DNA from: Bacteroidales bacterium
GTDB taxonomy: Bacteria > Bacteroidota > Bacteroidia > Bacteroidales > UBA932
Length of the DNA stretch: 64,000 nucleotides
Direction of reading: 5' to 3'
Assembly (NCBI GenBank): GCA_023227835.1
Contig: JALOCI010000010.1
Span: 14,160 to 78,159 of the forward strand
Shown here: piece by piece, positions 46,971-55,937 of the stretch
Layout of the letters: each line of letters opens with the position of its first letter
Position numbering within the stretch: the first letter of the stretch is position 1
Made by a program: the position numbers and the translations under genes
The notes under the pieces: generated by a model
Database searches by the model: none
The model's input: only the letters and a program-made list of their open reading frames with translations
What the model was told of the DNA's origin: nothing

Positions 46971-47145
46971 GCGACTTTGTTCCATAATGAAAACTTCATG
47001 CGGATTAAAAGGGAATCGGGTGAAAATCCCGGACAGAGACAAACTGCTGTAAGCCTCAATTGTCGTTCCGAGCATTCTGAGCCACTGTCTTTATTTAGAT
47101 GGGAAGGCGCACGGTAACGGAGGTAAGTCAGAAGACCTGCAAAGA
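46971..47145 (+). ncRNA. Cobalamin riboswitch upstream of cobQ
   Basis: The plus-strand aptamer core is present in order: GGGAATCGGGTGAAAATCCCG, AAACTGCTGT, GAGCCACTGTC, GATGGGAAGGCGCACGG and the B12 box AAGTCAGAAGACCTGC (47125-47140). The final CAAAG (47140-47144) can pair with CTTTG at 46975-46979 as P1. The aptamer ends only 16 bases before the cobQ ATG, so control is probably at translation initiation rather than by a separate terminator. Confidence 0.93.
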
Positions 47146-47160
47146 ACATATTCATTTGTT

Positions 47161-48642
47161 ATGCACAGAAATATGCACCCTCTCATGTTCGCAGGAACAG
47201 GGAGTGACGTGGGTAAAAGCGTCATTACAGCCGCCTTTTGCAGAATATTAATGCAGGAAGGTTTTTCTCCGGCTCCTTTTAAGGCCCAGAATATGGCCCT
47301 CAACTCATATGTAACACCGGATGGTCTTGAAATTGGCCGGGCGCAAGCTGTTCAGGCATGGGCTGCAGGTCTGGAATGTCATTCAGACATGAATCCAGTT
47401 CTCTTGAAGCCTAGTGGTGATTCCACCTCTCAAATAGTGCTGAACGGTAAAGTTTACGGTAACATTGATGCCAAAACTTATTATGAATTCCCGGCAAGAG
47501 AAAAGCTCATACAAGAGGTCCGGAATGCATACGACAGGCTCAGCAGGCAACACTCACCCATACTTCTTGAGGGAGCCGGAAGCATAAGCGAAATTAATCT
47601 TAAAGAGAGAGATTTTATAAATCTGAAAATGGCTGAGTATGCAGGAGCTGACGTTATATTAATTGGGGATATAGACAGGGGCGGCATTTTTGCCTCTCTT
47701 TATGGAACGATGATGCTTCTTGAGCAAGACGAGAGACAGATGATAAAGGGTATAATTATAAACAAGTTCAGAGGAGATCTTGCACTGTTTGAACCCGGAA
47801 TAAAAAAAATTGAGGAGTTATGCGGCGTTCCGGTATTAGGTGTTATTCCGTTTTTCAACGATATTGATATTGAAGAGGAAGACTCCGTGTCACTTAAAAG
47901 AAAGCGTAAAGTATCAGACGCAGGAAAGGTTAATATTGCAGTTATTCTTCTGCCGCACATATCTAATTTCACCGACTTTGACACCCTTGAGAGACTTCAG
48001 GAGATTAATCTCTTTTACAGCAACAATACGGAGGAAATAAGCAAGGCAGATATAATAATAATTCCGGGGAGCAAGAATACAATAGCAGATCTTAAAACAA
48101 TAAAAGAGAGTGGTGTTGCAGAAACAATAGTCAGTGCATATAAAAAAGGCAAATCAGTCCTGGGTGTTTGTGGCGGATATCAAATGATGGGTGAATTTAT
48201 TTATGATCCGACTCATATTGAAGGAGATACCGATGAGCAGAAAGGACTGGGCATTCTTCCGGTAACATCTGTAATAGAAACAGAAAAAGTCACCAAAGAG
48301 GTTCGTTTTAAATTTTTGAACCACTCTGAAATATGCCAGGGTTATGAGATTCATATGGGCAGAAGCACATATTCAGACGAATCTAACACAGAGCCGCTTA
48401 TAACCATGGAAGATGGAACTGTTGAGGGATTTCACAATTCTGTAAAATGTATGGGCAGCTATATACATGGTATTTTTGACAATCCGGTTGTAATAGACTA
48501 CATTCTTTCTCCGTATTTATCACAAAAAAATATAACTCCGGTTTGTGTTAAAAGCCATCGCGAAGAGCAGTTTGACAAACTTGCAGACCATGTAAGGAGG
48601 CACTCCGATATAGACAGAATCTTAAAAATGCTTTTGAGATGA
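47161..48642 (+). CDS. cobQ: Cobyric acid synthase
   Basis: A 493-residue glutamine-dependent amidotransferase that amidates adenosylcobyrinic acid a,c-diamide to adenosylcobyric acid. The N-terminal dethiobiotin-synthetase-like ATPase shows MFAGTGSDVGKSVI (residues 9-22) and FKAQNMALNSYVT. The C-terminal GATase domain has the nucleophile motif SVLGVCGGYQMMGE and a His in MGSYIHGIFDN. Length and motifs match CobQ/CbiP. The start is the first ATG after the riboswitch; an ATG at residue 5 is also possible. It overlaps cobD by 4 bases. Confidence 0.96.
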   Translation: MHRNMHPLMFAGTGSDVGKSVITAAFCRILMQEGFSPAPFKAQNMALNSYVTPDGLEIGRAQAVQAWAAGLECHSDMNPVLLKPSGDSTSQIVLNGKVYGNIDAKTYYEFPAREKLIQEVRNAYDRLSRQHSPILLEGAGSISEINLKERDFINLKMAEYAGADVILIGDIDRGGIFASLYGTMMLLEQDERQMIKGIIINKFRGDLALFEPGIKKIEELCGVPVLGVIPFFNDIDIEEEDSVSLKRKRKVSDAGKVNIAVILLPHISNFTDFDTLERLQEINLFYSNNTEEISKADIIIIPGSKNTIADLKTIKESGVAETIVSAYKKGKSVLGVCGGYQMMGEFIYDPTHIEGDTDEQKGLGILPVTSVIETEKVTKEVRFKFLNHSEICQGYEIHMGRSTYSDESNTEPLITMEDGTVEGFHNSVKCMGSYIHGIFDNPVVIDYILSPYLSQKNITPVCVKSHREEQFDKLADHVRRHSDIDRILKMLLR

Positions 48643-49655
48643 TACAAGGACACGGAGATGATATATATATCAATGAGAGAGTTATTAAGGCCAATTTCAG
48701 CTCTAATGTTTACAGGCATATCAATCATTCCGGTTTATTCAGACATCTTCAGGACTCATTTCCAAAAATAAATTCATATCCGGAACCTGATAGTGGTACT
48801 CTGGCTAATCTGATAGCAGAAAAAAAAGGGATAAATAGAGAGAGTATAATTGTTACAAACGGAGCAACAGAGGCTATTTATCTGATTGCATCCACATTCA
48901 GGGGAAAACAGAGTGCAATCCTCTCCCCCACTTTTTCCGAATACAATGATGCATGCAATCTTTATGATCACAAAATCAGGATAATTAGCTCGCTGTCTGG
49001 AATTACGGAAGATGATGAAATATTATGGATATGCAATCCTAACAACCCGACCGGTAATGTTATACCGTTAACTGATCTGCATAACCTGATCTGCAATATG
49101 ACCGACAAGATTTTTATCATAGATCAGTCATACGGGGAGCTTACAAAAGAGGAAACTTTACCTGTATCTGCTGTAAACGCAGATAATAATCTGGTTATAA
49201 TCAAATCCCTGACAAAGGAGTATGGGATACCAGGGTTAAGAGTTGGATACATAGCCTCTTGCAAGAGAATGTCCTCAATTATTAATAAACATTGCTTACC
49301 ATGGTCGGTAAATATTTTGGCGTCTGATGCAGCCAGATATCTTATAGCTGAAGGAGATCCCGGATTTAACATTGATGCCCTGCTTGAAGAGGCACAAAGA
49401 TTTATGGGTGAAATTGCAAACATCCCGGGTTTTTTAACATACGATACCAAAACCAATTTTTTTCTATGTAGACACGATTCCACAAAAGCATCCGAGCTGA
49501 AAGAGTGGTTATTAGCCGAACATGGACTTCTGATAAGGGACGCATCAAATTTCAGGGGCCTTGATGATAAATATTTCCGAATAGCGGCACAACTCCCTGA
49601 AGAGAATAATTTATTAATAAATGCACTCAAATGTTGGAAGGCTGTCAATATTTAA
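48639..49655 (+). CDS. cobD: Threonine-phosphate decarboxylase-like aminotransferase
   Basis: A 338-residue pyridoxal-phosphate enzyme of the histidinol-phosphate-aminotransferase branch that makes (R)-1-aminopropan-2-yl phosphate for the corrinoid nucleotide loop. Visible motifs are TNGATEAIYLI, ICNPNNPTGNV, IIDQSYGEL and IIKSLTKEYGIPGLRVGY, the last with the cofactor Lys. The position between cobQ and cbiB identifies it as CobD rather than HisC. It overlaps cobQ by 4 bases and cbiB by 25. Confidence 0.92.
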   Translation: MIQGHGDDIYINERVIKANFSSNVYRHINHSGLFRHLQDSFPKINSYPEPDSGTLANLIAEKKGINRESIIVTNGATEAIYLIASTFRGKQSAILSPTFSEYNDACNLYDHKIRIISSLSGITEDDEILWICNPNNPTGNVIPLTDLHNLICNMTDKIFIIDQSYGELTKEETLPVSAVNADNNLVIIKSLTKEYGIPGLRVGYIASCKRMSSIINKHCLPWSVNILASDAARYLIAEGDPGFNIDALLEEAQRFMGEIANIPGFLTYDTKTNFFLCRHDSTKASELKEWLLAEHGLLIRDASNFRGLDDKYFRIAAQLPEENNLLINALKCWKAVNI

Positions 49656-50569
49656 TAATACCTCTTATAACAGGCTGGCTTCTTGACAGATTGGCCGGAG
49701 ATCCTGAATGGATGCTTCATCCGGTGGTTATTTTCGGAAAAGCAATATCGTTTGCAGAAAAGAATTTAAACAGAGGGAGAGCCAGGCTATTGAAAGGTTC
49801 CGTGGTTTCCGTCATTCTTATTTCAGCCACATATTTTGCAGCTAAATACTTACTTCTTTACAGCGGTTCCCTTTCTCCTGTAATGGCTGCAATCATTGTT
49901 TTTTTTTCACTTTCAGGGAAGAGCCTGATAAAAGAGGTCAGGCTCGTATTTAAGAGTGTTGGGAGTTCAATTGATGACGGCAGAGTGCAATTATCAAGAA
50001 TTGTCGGCCGTGACACTGATAACTTATCTGCCAATCAAATAAAAAAAGCAGCTCTTGAGACTCTTTCCGAAAATCTTAATGACGGAGTAATAGCTCCTCT
50101 TTTCTGGTACATGCTTCTCGGTGCTGCCGGGATGTTGGCTTATAAAATGGTTAATACACTGGATTCAATGATTGGATACAAGAATGAAAGATATTTGTTA
50201 TTCGGCAAGTTAGCAGCGAGAATTGACGATATGGCCAATTTTATACCTTCCAGGCTTTGTGCATTTATTATGATTATGGTTTCAGGAAAAATTAAAAAAA
50301 TCTCTTTCCTTTTTAAATATGGCAAATGCCATAGTAGTCCTAACTCAGGTTACCCTGAAGCCGCACTCGCTGCTATACTGGATTGCAGATTCGGCGGCCC
50401 CTCCAGCTACTCAGGTCAGATAATAGAAAAGCCGTTTATTGGAGACAAAGATCGGGAGTTCAATAATATAGATCTCTCCAAGGCTGTAAGGGTCAATATC
50501 ATGTCGGAACTCTTTATGTTGGTTTTTATTTCAACAATAATTTTCATAATATGTCCAGAATTATCTTAA
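49631..50569 (+). CDS. cbiB: Adenosylcobinamide-phosphate synthase
   Basis: A 312-residue inner-membrane protein that attaches aminopropanol phosphate to adenosylcobyric acid. Landmarks include GWLLDRLAGDPEWMLHPVVIFGK at the N-terminus, LSRIVGRDTDNLSANQIKKAALETLSENLNDGVIAPLFW (the family's most conserved stretch) and NTLDSMIGYKNERY. About four to five spans are visible. The start at ATG 49631 lies inside the end of cobD (25-base overlap), and the gene overlaps cobU by 19 bases, indicating translational coupling. Confidence 0.95.
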   Translation: MLEGCQYLIIPLITGWLLDRLAGDPEWMLHPVVIFGKAISFAEKNLNRGRARLLKGSVVSVILISATYFAAKYLLLYSGSLSPVMAAIIVFFSLSGKSLIKEVRLVFKSVGSSIDDGRVQLSRIVGRDTDNLSANQIKKAALETLSENLNDGVIAPLFWYMLLGAAGMLAYKMVNTLDSMIGYKNERYLLFGKLAARIDDMANFIPSRLCAFIMIMVSGKIKKISFLFKYGKCHSSPNSGYPEAALAAILDCRFGGPSSYSGQIIEKPFIGDKDREFNNIDLSKAVRVNIMSELFMLVFISTIIFIICPELS

Positions 50570-51060
50570 TAACCGGCGGACAAAGATCCGGCAAAAGTAC
50601 ATATGCCCAAAAATTAGCTCTTTCACAAGATACATCACCTGTATATATTGCTACATCAAGAATATGGGATGATGAATTCAGGTCCAGGGTAGAGAGGCAC
50701 AGAAGAGAGAGAGGATCAATGTGGATTAACATTGAAGAAGAAAAATATCTGAGCACACATAAGGTTGAGGGCAGGGTTGCAGTGATTGACTGTGTGACTT
50801 TGTGGGCTACCAATTTTTTCTATGACAATGACTCAGACATAGAAAAATCACTAAAGCAGATAAAAAATGAGTTTGATCTCCTGACTTCTCAGGATGCCAC
50901 TTTTTTGTTTGTTACAAACGAAATCGGACTTGGAGGAGTATCCGAAAACACTATACAAAGAAAATTTACAGACCTGCTTGGGTGGCTCAATCAATTTCTG
51001 GCAGAAAAAGCAGACGAAATATATTTGATGATTTCAGGTATTCCTTTAAAAATAAAATAA
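50551..51060 (+). CDS. cobU: Adenosylcobinamide kinase / guanylyltransferase
   Basis: A 169-residue bifunctional enzyme that phosphorylates adenosylcobinamide and transfers GMP to it. The P-loop GGQRSGKS (residues 9-16) is intact. The characteristic [25 protein letters not shown] segment contains the guanylylated His, and [13 protein letters not shown] and [11 protein letters not shown] complete the pattern. Size is typical for the family. The cobT gene starts 7 bases later. Confidence 0.96.
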   Translation: MSRIILITGGQRSGKSTYAQKLALSQDTSPVYIATSRIWDDEFRSRVERHRRERGSMWINIEEEKYLSTHKVEGRVAVIDCVTLWATNFFYDNDSDIEKSLKQIKNEFDLLTSQDATFLFVTNEIGLGGVSENTIQRKFTDLLGWLNQFLAEKADEIYLMISGIPLKIK

Positions 51061-51067
51061 ATTAAAA

Positions 51068-52105
51068 ATGATAGAATTTCACATAAATAAACCAGACCAC
51101 TCAATAAAGAGTCTTTTAGAAGCTAAGATTGATAACCTGACAAAACCGAAGGGTTCTTTGGGGGTATTGGAAGAGTTGGCTATCAGAGCCGGAATCATCC
51201 AACAAAGTCTTGAACCGGGTCTTTCGTCTCCATATAATGTAATATTTGCTGCTGATCACGGAATCGCAGCAGAGGGTGTCAGCCTCTCTCCGCAAGAGGT
51301 AACTTTCCAGATGATTTCCAACTTTCTTTGTGGAGGTGCCGGAATAAACTTTCTTGCCAGACAGCACAACTTTAAACTCAAGGTTGTTGATTCAGGCGTG
51401 AATTATGATTTTCCTCCTACACCAGGCCTTATTAACCTAAAAATCAGAAAAGGAACCCGAAATTTCCTGTATGAGGCAGCAATGACCTTGCCGGAGATGG
51501 AACTTGCAATGAGCCGTGGTGCCGGAGTTGTTTCTGAGTGCTTTAGTGAAGGATGTAATGTGATAAGCTTTGGTGAAATGGGAATTGCCAACACCTCTGC
51601 ATCGGCAATGTGGATGAGTACAATAGCCGGAATTTCTCTTAAAAAATGTGTGGGAGCCGGCTGTGGTCTTGATGAAGCAGGGATTTCCCACAAATTTGAT
51701 ATTCTTAGCAGAGCATTGAAAAATTACAGAGGAGATTTCTCCACTTTCGACATTATGAGGCACTTCGGAGGATATGAAATGGTAATGGCTGTAGGAGGTA
51801 TGTTACGTGCAGCTGAACTTGGCATGATTATACTCGTAGATGGCTTTATCATGACAAATTGTATGCTTGCAGCCATCTCCTTATATCCGGATGTAAAAGA
51901 GTATGCCATATTCGGACATCAGGGAGATGAATCCGGTCACAAAATACTCCTTGATTATATGAATGTAAAGGCTCTGCTAAACCTTAACCTAAGACTGGGA
52001 GAGGGTACCGGAGCGGTTTGCGCTTACCCGATTTTGGAATCAGCCGTAAGAATGATAAATGAAATGAATTCTTTCAATAAGATTGAAGTGACAAAATATT
52101 TCTAG
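51068..52105 (+). CDS. cobT: Nicotinate-nucleotide-dimethylbenzimidazole phosphoribosyltransferase
   Basis: A 345-residue cytosolic enzyme that makes alpha-ribazole phosphate, the lower-ligand donor. Visible motifs are [59 protein letters not shown] and the C-terminal [22 protein letters not shown] with the catalytic Glu. All are standard for CobT. It is followed after 6 bases by a phosphatase-like gene; the expected cobS is not between them. Confidence 0.96.
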   Translation: MIEFHINKPDHSIKSLLEAKIDNLTKPKGSLGVLEELAIRAGIIQQSLEPGLSSPYNVIFAADHGIAAEGVSLSPQEVTFQMISNFLCGGAGINFLARQHNFKLKVVDSGVNYDFPPTPGLINLKIRKGTRNFLYEAAMTLPEMELAMSRGAGVVSECFSEGCNVISFGEMGIANTSASAMWMSTIAGISLKKCVGAGCGLDEAGISHKFDILSRALKNYRGDFSTFDIMRHFGGYEMVMAVGGMLRAAELGMIILVDGFIMTNCMLAAISLYPDVKEYAIFGHQGDESGHKILLDYMNVKALLNLNLRLGEGTGAVCAYPILESAVRMINEMNSFNKIEVTKYF

Positions 52106-52111
52106 CATAAG

Positions 52112-52765
52112 ATGAAAAGCATAATACTTGTCAGACATGGTGAAAGTTGGTGGAACAGGGAAGGACGGCTGACGGGATGGACAAATATTGGATTAACTCC
52201 TGAAGGTGAAATGGAGGCAATTTCAGCAGCCACTAAACTTATCAATAATGGCTACATTCCTGAAAAAGCATTCTGCTCGTACCTGGACAGAAGTTACAGA
52301 ACCCTTGAGATAATGCTAGGCGCCCTCAGTCTTAAAAACATTCCCGTTGAGAGATATTGGCAGCTTAATGAAAACCATTACGGACAACTTCAGGGAATGC
52401 TAAAAGAAGATGTATATCGGATCCACGGCAAAGAGATGGCAGAGCTCTGGTTTTCCTCCTATGAGATTGCTCCTCCGCCCATAGAGCCTCACGATGTAAG
52501 AAACCCATGTTATAATCATGTTTACTCTAATATCGCTACAGAGAATCTGCCTATCGGAGAATCATACTCAGAACTGGCAACGAGAGTAATATCTTGCTGG
52601 AAAGAGAACATTCTCCCGGCTCTTAATTTCTATGATTGTATAATGGTGGTTGCTCACGGCAACTCATTAAGGGAGATAATAAAAGAGTGGTGCCAAATTG
52701 ATAAGAATATGATTTTCAAAATCAATCTGGCATCCGCATCTCCGGTTATCCTACATATTGACTAG
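52112..52765 (+). CDS. Histidine-phosphatase protein related to phosphoglycerate mutase; possible alpha-ribazole phosphatase role
   Basis: A 217-residue histidine-phosphatase superfamily protein. Motifs are LVRHGESWWNREGRLTGW with the phospho-acceptor His9, WQLNENHYGQLQG with Glu87, ENLPIGESYSELATRVISCW and VVAHGNSLREI with His182. The LNExHYGxLQG segment and the GESxxxxxxRV region follow cofactor-dependent phosphoglycerate mutase (GpmA) much more closely than they follow canonical CobC. Its place as the last gene of the cob operon nevertheless suggests it acts as the alpha-ribazole-phosphate phosphatase. Both readings remain open. Confidence 0.8.
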   Translation: MKSIILVRHGESWWNREGRLTGWTNIGLTPEGEMEAISAATKLINNGYIPEKAFCSYLDRSYRTLEIMLGALSLKNIPVERYWQLNENHYGQLQGMLKEDVYRIHGKEMAELWFSSYEIAPPPIEPHDVRNPCYNHVYSNIATENLPIGESYSELATRVISCWKENILPALNFYDCIMVVAHGNSLREIIKEWCQIDKNMIFKINLASASPVILHID

Positions 52766-52775
52766 CAGGTTTCTG

Positions 52776-53876
52776 TTATTTAACATCGATATTATGAAGT
52801 GCATAGCAATATGCTCCTATTGCAATTGCCTTACTTGCACCCAGTTTGGAAATCATGACACCGGTTCTCTTCTCCGGATCATAGATTACCTTTTTATCGC
52901 TGCCATATACATTAAGTTCCCGGCTTTCTCCCTTGGCAAATATTTCAAACTCTTCCTTTGAGTCCAGATTATAGACATTCATCTGAAGACGGCCGACACT
53001 CTCCCCTCCGAGAGTCTTCAACTCACTCCTCATCTCTTTTAACATTGAAGGCATGATAAACTTGCTTGCCGCTGTTATTCCTCCTCCAATCACAACGATT
53101 CCGTCTATGAGGGAGGTAGCAGTAGCTATTGCATCTCCGGCAATCTCACCAAACAATTCGAATGCTTTGACGGCAGCCTCTTTATCTCCTTCCATCGCAC
53201 CGGTTGCTACTCGGTAGATATCTACAGGTTCGAGATTGTGATCTGTATGGTTTGAAAATTCGCCATAAGCTCTTTTAATTGCCCTTACAGAGACACCGTC
53301 TTCCACAATAATCCCCGGTAATAATTTATGTTTAAGACAAAAAGTTTCTGTGCACGAATTATCCCCAATATGGAGCTTGCCATTTATTGATAAGCCGTAT
53401 CCAAAACCTGTACCCCATGTATAACCTATTAGGTTGTTATATTGCTTATGGCTGCCGGCCTCTCTCAATCGCTGGTTTATTTCAGGCAGGGCTCCTGCCA
53501 GAGCCTCACCATATGTGAAAAGATCAGCATCATTATTAATGTATACAGGCAGACCGAACTTATCCTCAAGAAACGGACCTAAAGCGACTCCATCCCTGAA
53601 AGATGGAAAATTTGGAAGATAGCCGCCAATAATTCCGTTTTTATAATCAGCAGGACCAGGGAAGGCAAAGCTTATTGCAACAGGGCTGTTTCCCAACGAT
53701 TTGATTATAGCCTCAAAACCTTTTACCAAAGTTGCAAGGCAATTATCAAGATCCGAAGCGTTTGAGGGAAGAGTTATTGGTCTTACAATATATTCGTTAC
53801 CCTGAATAGCACTGAAAACGAAATTTGTTCCTCCGGCATCCAGTGTAACTACAATTCTGTTGTCTTTAGTATACAT
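52776..53876 (-). CDS. ROK-family sugar kinase (divergent)
   Basis: A 366-residue ROK protein. The ATP-binding start VVTLDAGGTNFVFSAI, the sugar-binding ISFAFPGPADY and VYINNDADLFTYGEA with catalytic Asp, the second phosphate loop GYTWGTGFGYGL and IVVIGGGITAAS are visible. It lacks both the usual EGH motif and the CxCGxxGC zinc site of typical ROK proteins. There is no helix-turn-helix, so it is a kinase rather than a repressor. It is convergent with the cob operon and lies 101 bases downstream of lutC, with its own promoter box in that gap. A GlcNAc, ManNAc or glucose kinase role is possible; specificity is not visible. Confidence 0.85.
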   Translation of the reverse strand: MYTKDNRIVVTLDAGGTNFVFSAIQGNEYIVRPITLPSNASDLDNCLATLVKGFEAIIKSLGNSPVAISFAFPGPADYKNGIIGGYLPNFPSFRDGVALGPFLEDKFGLPVYINNDADLFTYGEALAGALPEINQRLREAGSHKQYNNLIGYTWGTGFGYGLSINGKLHIGDNSCTETFCLKHKLLPGIIVEDGVSVRAIKRAYGEFSNHTDHNLEPVDIYRVATGAMEGDKEAAVKAFELFGEIAGDAIATATSLIDGIVVIGGGITAASKFIMPSMLKEMRSELKTLGGESVGRLQMNVYNLDSKEEFEIFAKGESRELNVYGSDKKVIYDPEKRTGVMISKLGASKAIAIGAYCYALHNIDVK

Positions 53877-53912
53877 TTTTATATTTATTAGCTGTTAATT
53901 TATATGTGTTAA

Positions 53913-53920
53913 CAAATATA
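53913..53920 (-). promoter_or_regulatory. -7 promoter element for the ROK kinase gene
   Basis: TATATTTG on the minus strand (53920 to 53913) is a perfect TAnnTTTG match in the 101-base gap between lutC and the ROK gene. It suggests this gene can be transcribed apart from the lut operon. A -33 box is not clear. Confidence 0.45.
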
Positions 53921-53977
53921 TAAAAAAGAGTAGTAAAATGCTCTAAAAAGCTAATAATATAACATAAAACAGAGAGT

Positions 53978-54577
53978 TTAACCTTTCATGATAACTACAT
54001 CAAGAGAAATTGCTCCGTGCGCACCATAAACCAGACTCTGTTCTATATCCGCAGTTTTCGAGGGGCCTGATATAAAAACTCCGTACCCGGACAGAGTACC
54101 ACTTATAGCAGCATACGCCTCATGCATGTCTGAAACAATCTTATCTTCGCCGATGAGTAAAATCAGTTTCCCGGCAATAAAGGGAAGTAATCTCTCCGGA
54201 AAACAAGTGTCATCAACCCATATAGCTCCATTTTCTGCAACACCTATTTTCCCAGATATCACCACACACTCTGCCCTGTTTGCAAGTTCAGATGGTTGCA
54301 GACCTTTGTAATCCTCCCATATATTCTTGTTTCTAAGGTCGATAGCCCCTGGAAATTTTTCACTTATATATGTATCTATATCACAGATATTTAGTACAGC
54401 TATTTCTGCACCGGCCATTTTGAGCGATTCCGTGAATCTGTTGTAAGAGGTCTCATTAGCTTCACTTTTTGTACCAACCAATGGTTGTTGGGACAAACCA
54501 TCATTGATGCCGCCGGTAAGTGTTGCCCTTCTTATTTTTTCGAATATTATTTGTCTGCTTCTGTTAATTGCTTCCAT
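53978..54577 (-). CDS. lutC: LUD-domain protein, lactate utilization subunit C
   Basis: A 199-residue cytosolic protein of the LUD (LutC/YkgG) family. The N-terminal NRSRQIIFEKIRRA helix and the C-terminal ISGPSKTADIEQSLVYGAHGAISLDVVIM, the hallmark of the family, are present, as are AENGAIWVDD and VISGKIGVAE. LutC works with LutA and LutB as an iron-sulfur L-lactate dehydrogenase complex yielding pyruvate. The start overlaps lutB by 14 bases. It is the last gene of the long minus-strand operon. Confidence 0.93.
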   Translation of the reverse strand: MEAINRSRQIIFEKIRRATLTGGINDGLSQQPLVGTKSEANETSYNRFTESLKMAGAEIAVLNICDIDTYISEKFPGAIDLRNKNIWEDYKGLQPSELANRAECVVISGKIGVAENGAIWVDDTCFPERLLPFIAGKLILLIGEDKIVSDMHEAYAAISGTLSGYGVFISGPSKTADIEQSLVYGAHGAISLDVVIMKG

Positions 54578-55937
54578 TTTGTCTGTACCACTCTTTAAAT
54601 GATTGTGTCGGAACCGCCGGTAATTCCCTCTCCAAGCCCCATGTGTTTACGCGACTGTATATCAAAAATCTGGGAACAATTTTCAATGCTATCCTTACCA
54701 TTTTTCCAGAAATATCGTATAAGACAGGTTTTGCAAAAACAAACCCTGATATCTTTAAAATCGCTCTTTTGACGAACGAGCCGTATCCCTTTCGAATCAA
54801 CTCCTGCCTTAGTTTATATATCTGTTCGTGAATTCCAATTTTTACCGGGCAAACATTTGAACATGACATACATAATGAAGATGCCGCCGGAAGGTCTTTG
54901 TACAAAATCTTACCGGGAACCGAATGCGGAGCCAGTATTGTTCCTATAGGACCCGGTATTGTAAAACCATAGCTATGACCTCCGCTCCTTCTGTAAACCG
55001 GGCAAGTATTCATGCACGCCCCGCAACGGATACATTTGAGAGCATCCCTGTAATCAATGCTTGCCAACCTTTCGGTACGTCCATTATCGACTATTATAAT
55101 ATGCAACTCACCATTCTCCTTTGGAGTCCTGTAATGAGAAGTGTATGTGGTGACAGGCTGTCCCGTGGCATTTCTTGCCAAAAGTCTTGTAAATACTGCA
55201 AGGTGCTCCATTTTAGGAATTATCTTCTCTATTCCCATACAGTGAATCTGTACCGGTGCGGAATGGACACCCATGTCTGCATTGCCCTCGTTTGTACAAA
55301 CCACAACTGTACCATTTTCGGCAATGGCAAAGTTTACTCCCGTGAGGGCAACATGCGCATTAAGAAATTTCTCTCTCAGGTGAACCCTGGCTGCTCTGGT
55401 AAGATACTGCGGGTCTGTTGCTCCTCTGTCGGTACCCAATTTTAAATGGAACAACTCTCCGATATCCTCTTTTTTTAAATGTATTGCCGGAAGTACGATG
55501 TGACTTGGCGGCTCATTCCTGAACTGAATTATGCGTTCCCCCAGGTCTGTGTCGACAATATCAACTCCATGATCTTGCAGAAAATGATTCAATCCGCACT
55601 CTTCTGTCAGCATTGATTTGCTCTTGACTATATTTCGCGCATTCTTGCTTTTTATAATTTCAAGCACAACCCTGTTGAACTCATCTGCGTCTGCAGCCCA
55701 ATGGACAACTGCCCCGTTTAAAGTTGCATTTCGTTCAAATTCAGTCAGGAGCCCGGCTAAATCCGAAAGCACATACTCTTTCAGCTTTGAGGCTTTTTCT
55801 CTCAGATTTTCCCACTCTTTTACCGATGCCGCAGCCCTGTCTCTTTTTTTTCTCACAATCCAGAGTGTTTCATCGTGCCAGGAAACCCTATCAGGGTCTT
55901 TGAGAAAAGCGGCAGCTCTTTCTGAATGGCTTGTCAT
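54564..55937 (-). CDS. lutB: Iron-sulfur protein LutB, lactate utilization
   Basis: A 457-residue protein with an N-terminal LUD domain (about 60-290) and a C-terminal ferredoxin-like region. Two 4Fe-4S binding motifs are visible: CIRCGACMNTCPVYRRSGG (near residue 305) and CMSCSNVCPVKIGI (near residue 360). LUD-domain landmarks include AIAENGTVVVCTNEGNADMG. Length and domain order match LutB/LldF. It overlaps lutA by 4 bases and lutC by 14, so the three are translationally coupled. Confidence 0.95.
   Translation of the reverse strand: MTSHSERAAAFLKDPDRVSWHDETLWIVRKKRDRAAASVKEWENLREKASKLKEYVLSDLAGLLTEFERNATLNGAVVHWAADADEFNRVVLEIIKSKNARNIVKSKSMLTEECGLNHFLQDHGVDIVDTDLGERIIQFRNEPPSHIVLPAIHLKKEDIGELFHLKLGTDRGATDPQYLTRAARVHLREKFLNAHVALTGVNFAIAENGTVVVCTNEGNADMGVHSAPVQIHCMGIEKIIPKMEHLAVFTRLLARNATGQPVTTYTSHYRTPKENGELHIIIVDNGRTERLASIDYRDALKCIRCGACMNTCPVYRRSGGHSYGFTIPGPIGTILAPHSVPGKILYKDLPAASSLCMSCSNVCPVKIGIHEQIYKLRQELIRKGYGSFVKRAILKISGFVFAKPVLYDISGKMVRIALKIVPRFLIYSRVNTWGLERELPAVPTQSFKEWYRQNGSN

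Noticed and set aside
46854..47155. Open frames of 64-87 codons on both strands between the B12 genes
   Set aside because: They run through the conserved cores of the two cobalamin riboswitches and have no protein-like features.
49124..49648. A 174-codon open frame antisense to cobD
   Set aside because: It lies opposite a clear pyridoxal-phosphate enzyme and has no recognisable domain.
54924..55445. A 173-codon open frame antisense to lutB
   Set aside because: It is a shadow of the iron-sulfur protein gene, which has intact cysteine motifs; the antisense translation shows no family.
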